Source: Antedon bifida
Taxonomy: Eukaryota > Echinodermata > Crinoidea > Comatulida > Antedonidae
Direction: 5' to 3'
DNA: 64,000 nt
Assembly: GCA_963402885.1 (NCBI GenBank)
Contig: OY727093.1
Coordinates: 16,931,036-16,995,035, forward strand
The translations under genes and the position numbers were made by a program. Under the pieces are notes generated by a model. The model searched no databases and was not told the DNA's origin. It saw only the letters and a program-made list of their open reading frames with translations. Positions 59,992-64,000 of the stretch are shown here, in pieces; position 1 is the stretch's first letter; the number at the start of each line of letters is the position of its first letter.

Positions 59992-62729
59992 CTGAAATGT
60001 TATATTCAATACAAACAATTAATGTTTATTAGTTGAATGGGGAGAATATTTTCATGATTTAAAAGATAATTGACTGACTTAACGAGGCAGTGCGGAGTTA
60101 AATAGAACAGTCAGGTTTTCAGTACCTGCGGAATGGAACAGTTATAGATGGCGCACACTACAAGGTGGTTTTTTAATACTTAAATCACCACTGTTTCTTT
60201 ACAGTAAGTTTTAACTGGATTTCAAGAACAATGTATATTACATTGAATGAATATTCAGAATAAAGAAAGATTTATAATGTTTACTATGTGGTAAAACTAC
60301 TATTAAACAACCTAGTCAGGTAGTGAACATTCAGGTACATTCAATTACAGTATGTGTTACTATTGGTTTTAGATTCTTTGCATTTCAACACATTGAGGAT
60401 AGCTATCTAATGTTACCTGTTTGGTCCCGCACTGCCCCGCATTGAATGTATGACAATGCAGGAATTTAGCGTACATTAACAATATGGATGTAGTATTCAC
60501 ACAAGGCATGAACTATATGCATGACAACATATGGCATTATATGGTACTCATTGCCATGCATTGAATGTACAACAGTGTGGACCAAAATGTGTGCAATTGT
60601 CAACAGGGCCCGGCAGCGAAAATATTTTTCCCAAAGACTTTCTCTGAAAATCAGAGAGAGGGCGTCCCATTTTAGGGAGCATCAGAACCATATATATAAA
60701 GAGTTACGACATTGGATTATAGTCACATGATATGCAGATCAATTTGTGTCAAACTTGTCTCCGTTAATGCATGTAAAGTATAGGTGCAAGAAAATACTTT
60801 AAACTTTTTCTTATATTTAAAAAAATGTAATTGCACATTTGTGGCACATGCAAGCGAAATCGGACATAAGTCGCATTTGTAGATTTGTAGAAACTGCCAA
60901 AAACATTAAAAGGCTGAAAAATTATTTTTTTTTATTTTTACAGAAAATGATAGCTGAAACAATATTACCTTGGTGTTTTTCTATTTTGAGACAAATAAAT
61001 AGATACATTTTAACATTTTGTGTAGTATGTTGGTTAAAAAGATAGTGTAAATTATGTATGATTTTCATAAAACATATCATGTATTATGTTTAAATTGAAA
61101 GTGTTCCATTGGGTTGATTTTAATGAAATTTAGCATAATAATAGAACAATAGTTAAGAGCCATTGTCTGTAAGAATCAAAGAAATATCAAATATAGTGGC
61201 AGACTCAAAAAAATGGATTTCTTTCACATTTTGCACATGGCTATATATGTGTTGAGAGAAATCAAATATGAAGTATTTTTTATTTCACACATATATTTCC
61301 ATGGCAACGGCCAAATTTGTGTTTTTGACAAATTTTGTCCTTTTTTAAGGTTTTTTAAAATGGATATTGGTACTACTTTGAAGAACAATATTTTTGTTTT
61401 GTTCATTTAATTATAAAAAATAATTAGTGTATGCATAATAACAATGCATTGTGTACCAGTTTCATATTTTTTTTTTTTTTTTGATTTCATACTTTGGGAG
61501 ATACCATTTATTTAAAAAGGGGTGTTTTTCACTTTTTTAAAATTGTTAAATGCAACTAAACTTTACTTCACCATAACGCCCAAAGTGGTGTTTTTTTTTA
61601 GCTGATTTATTAGAAATAGGTAGTTCTAAGGTTTAATAATTGATTTCTAAAATAAAATACTGGGGTAATTTAAAAATCTACAAGCAGTGTTGCGAGAAAC
61701 ATAGGCATTTTTATAAAAAAAAAACATGGTATATTAGTAAAAACATTTTATTTTCTTTGATTATCTGATTTGAAACTCTTTGGTCAGAAAAATTTTTAAT
61801 GTTTTATATAGTTCTAGTTGTGTTGTGAGAAAAAAAACATTATTTTTAATTATAGATTCTGTAATTCCCAGTTTTAATGTCATTTTATAGGTTATATCCT
61901 CTGGAAATTTGAATAAATTATCAGATCGTTGTGAATTTTAATCTTTGCAACAGATTACTCCTCTCTTATTTTGAAGCTCCTCTTTCATTTTTTTACTTCT
62001 TTTACTTGCTAACCTAAGCAGATCCCACATGCCCATCCACCACCACTTTCGACTAACACCACCCCCCCCCCCACCCAATCCCTACCCCGACAATAGCCAC
62101 AAAAAGATAAACTGCAACACTTTGGTCGATCATCCACTATAGAGTGTCAAATGCATGCATTCAAGCACCACCCACACTGCCGCTACCATCGCCCAACCAA
62201 TAGACAGATTCAAACTCCTCCATCCCGCCCCCCTCCCCCTTTCTCAAAGCCCCCACCCACCCCAAGTTAAAAATTGCAATGCAAAAGATAGGACATGAAG
62301 TTAAGTTTTTAGACACTCGCCTCCAACCCCCTAACTATTTCAAACTCCTGGATCCACCACTTTCCCCTCCCCAAAATTGAACCAATCAAAAGTCAATGAT
62401 ATACTCAGGTATGTTAATGCTACATAACAAATATTGAAGCCCTGATGTGAAATTTCATTTCATTTAAGGTCAGCATGTAAAATATCATATTTTTTTTACT
62501 GTGATGGTTGGATTCAGTATTAATTAATAATTATCTGATAATTATTTAATTTCCCTTAGTTATGCATAGCAACAGTTACTATGGTAACTAAAATTGAGAT
62601 ATTCTTTAGATTTTTCATACTTATCTTATACAAATTTAAATTTGTAGATTATTAGCAGGCATGCCTTATTTGCATTTTCAAATTACCGTTTCACAAGGTC
62701 ATATTCGTAAGGACTTTTATTTACAGCGG

Positions 62730-63265
62730 GCACCTCCCGTAAGCGGCCACCTCCCTTAACGGACGCAATTTGAAAAGCCTGTTTGTTCTTCCTATCTAAT
62801 TAGTGCATTTGGTACCTACCGTAAGCGGCCACCTCCCGTAAGCAGCTGCGGGCACCTTTTTATAGTAAACATGAGATTTTTTGTATGATAAATGACCTCC
62901 CGTAAGCGGCCACCCGAAAATGTGATATTTATAATATGTGATATATATAAATGATGATTGCATGGACCTATGAATTAGAGGTCCATGTTTATTGTATTTC
63001 TTTATATATTAGCTTTATTTCGAAGCAGTTTTAAAAACATTACTGTGAAGAGATGAGAAAACTACACAGATTTTGACCGACCATTTTTCATATGATAAAA
63101 GCTTTTAAAATTTGTCTAAAAATGCTAAAAAATACTAAACCACCTGATTATAAAATAATAATACAATTTTTCGTTAAGAATATCGTAATATAGCCATAAT
63201 ACATGATTTTGGCCCTTTATCGGCAGAACCTCCCGTAAGGGGTCACCGCCCGTAAGCGGCCACTT
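62730..63265. repeat. dispersed CCCGTAAGCGGCCAC words (transposon-like)
   Basis: CCGTAAGCGGCCAC or close variants occur about six times (near 62746, 62820, 62833, 62900, 63231, 63250) with irregular spacing. This resembles subterminal repeats of CAGTA-ended DNA transposons, but I did not find the ends. Confidence 0.5.
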
Positions 63266-63454
63266 TTCCAGGTCCCGAGGATGGCCATATGGGAGCGTGC
63301 CCAAATGTTTTTACTCCGTTTAACTTGTTGTAACACAACTAGTTTAACGATTTACCGTTATATGCAAGCTAATTTAAATGGGGTTGGGCGTGTTCAGTGA
63401 GGCATATCAAGCCCTCCGTTTACTAGCTACTATGCTGTTATGATCACTCCATTG

Positions 63455-63640
63455 TTTAACGCGTAATTAACGGGAGACCGGACATGCCGTTCAGTGTTGC
63501 GTAACGATGATTCCAACGCGTTATTAACAGTCCTTGTTATGGTATGTTGCGTGAAATCCTATGATGACTCAAAATAACGGGTTATTAGCAGTCCGGTCAT
63601 TGTTGTTACAACGCGTTGTTAACACGATTGTTAATTCGTT
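63455..63640. repeat. irregular repeat with ACGCGTTATTAACAGTCC
   Basis: AACGCGTAATTAACGG, AACGCGTTATTAACAGTCC, AACGGGTTATTAGCAGTCC and AACGCGTTGTTAACACG occur in sequence at intervals of about 45 to 60 bases. Confidence 0.55.
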
Positions 63641-63711
63641 TAATAGCTTTTTGGGCTCGTATGTTATGTTATAATTATATTTATTAAAATAATCATGTAT
63701 TATACTGTATC

Positions 63712-63784
63712 CTAGGCCTACCGTAAAATAAAAATATATATAGGCCTAGGCCTACACGGTAAAATAAAAATATATAGGTCTAAG
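63712..63784. repeat. two-copy tandem repeat about 37 bp
   Basis: CCTAGGCCTAC.CGGTAAAATAAAAATATATA occurs twice in succession with minor differences. Confidence 0.75.
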
Positions 63785-64000
63785 CATACTATTTACGATC
63801 CGATTCATGGTATTTTTTAGCCTGGTACGTCGGGCGACACGTGTCTAAATTTCTAATAGCCGACTTTCACCTGAAAAAAAATACGCATTTTTGATCCCTG
63901 GATGTAACATGATATCGACGCGAATACCGCACTACAGAGAGTTAGGCCATGAACGATTCGTTAAAAGTACACCGCCAGACAATCGCGTAGCTATTGTTTA

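Larger units (their letters stand above)
59992..64000. other. presumed CEP290 intron upstream of exon 1, no exon found
   Basis: No match to the human CEP290 N-terminus (around DPDDLPRQEELADNL) was found on the minus strand. The region holds poly-T and C-rich simple sequence (62040-62260) and the repeats listed at 62730-63784. The start codon is probably beyond the window. Confidence 0.55.

Overview
The window is a piece of an animal (metazoan) nuclear genome. It is AT-rich, with sparse spliced coding sequence and many fossil transposable elements. Essentially the whole 64 kb lies inside one gene, the minus-strand orthologue of CEP290 (NPHP6), the long coiled-coil protein of the ciliary transition zone. 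I could place 37 consecutive exons between 59991 and 4299. All are bounded by AG/GT splice signals and all join in frame: 5465 nt, or 2 nt plus 1821 codons. They correspond to roughly residues 75 to 1855 of the human protein. The first exons (start codon) lie beyond 64000 and the last exons (about the final 600 residues) lie before position 1. The close match to vertebrate CEP290, the repertoire of Penelope, CR1/L2-like, RTE-like and Harbinger elements, and the frequent 'taggccta' words suggest a slowly evolving marine invertebrate, perhaps an echinoderm. The species-level guess is weak.

Layout. 1-4298: no exon found; repeats, a small TIR element and a promoter-like ETS/YY1 cluster. 4299-8522: exons 37-34, with a Harbinger-like element in the first intron. 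8523-18722: a 10 kb intron holding three LINE fragments, a foldback element, a second Harbinger-like copy in inverted orientation, a 1.5 kb TIR element and a nested plus-strand gene for a three-Ig-domain membrane protein (16365-17570). 18723-36345: exons 33-29, widely spaced, with large inverted repeats and TIR elements. 36346-46441: exons 28-16, densely packed, including a 1.4 kb minisatellite next to exon 19. 46442-50738: an intron with a 2 kb repeat element and a broken TRIM13/TRIM59-like copy. 50739-57419: exons 15-2, with a CR1-like LINE tail and a tRNA-derived SINE. 57420-59935: a 5'-truncated Penelope-like element with a GIY-YIG domain and a hammerhead-like motif. 59936-59991: the most 5' exon visible. 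59992-64000: no exon found; repeats.

The most unusual observation is the minisatellite at 42941-44311. Its 37-bp unit is nearly identical to the last 33 coding bases plus the splice donor of the adjacent CEP290 exon 19, so the array appears to have been seeded by a coding exon end. In the units read, the donor GT has become AT and a stop codon appears in the exon frame. Other notable items are the nested antisense Ig-superfamily gene, the two Harbinger-like elements carrying only a Myb/SANT-like domain and many TACCGTATTT subterminal repeats, and the bias of the larger coding insertions toward the strand opposite to CEP290.
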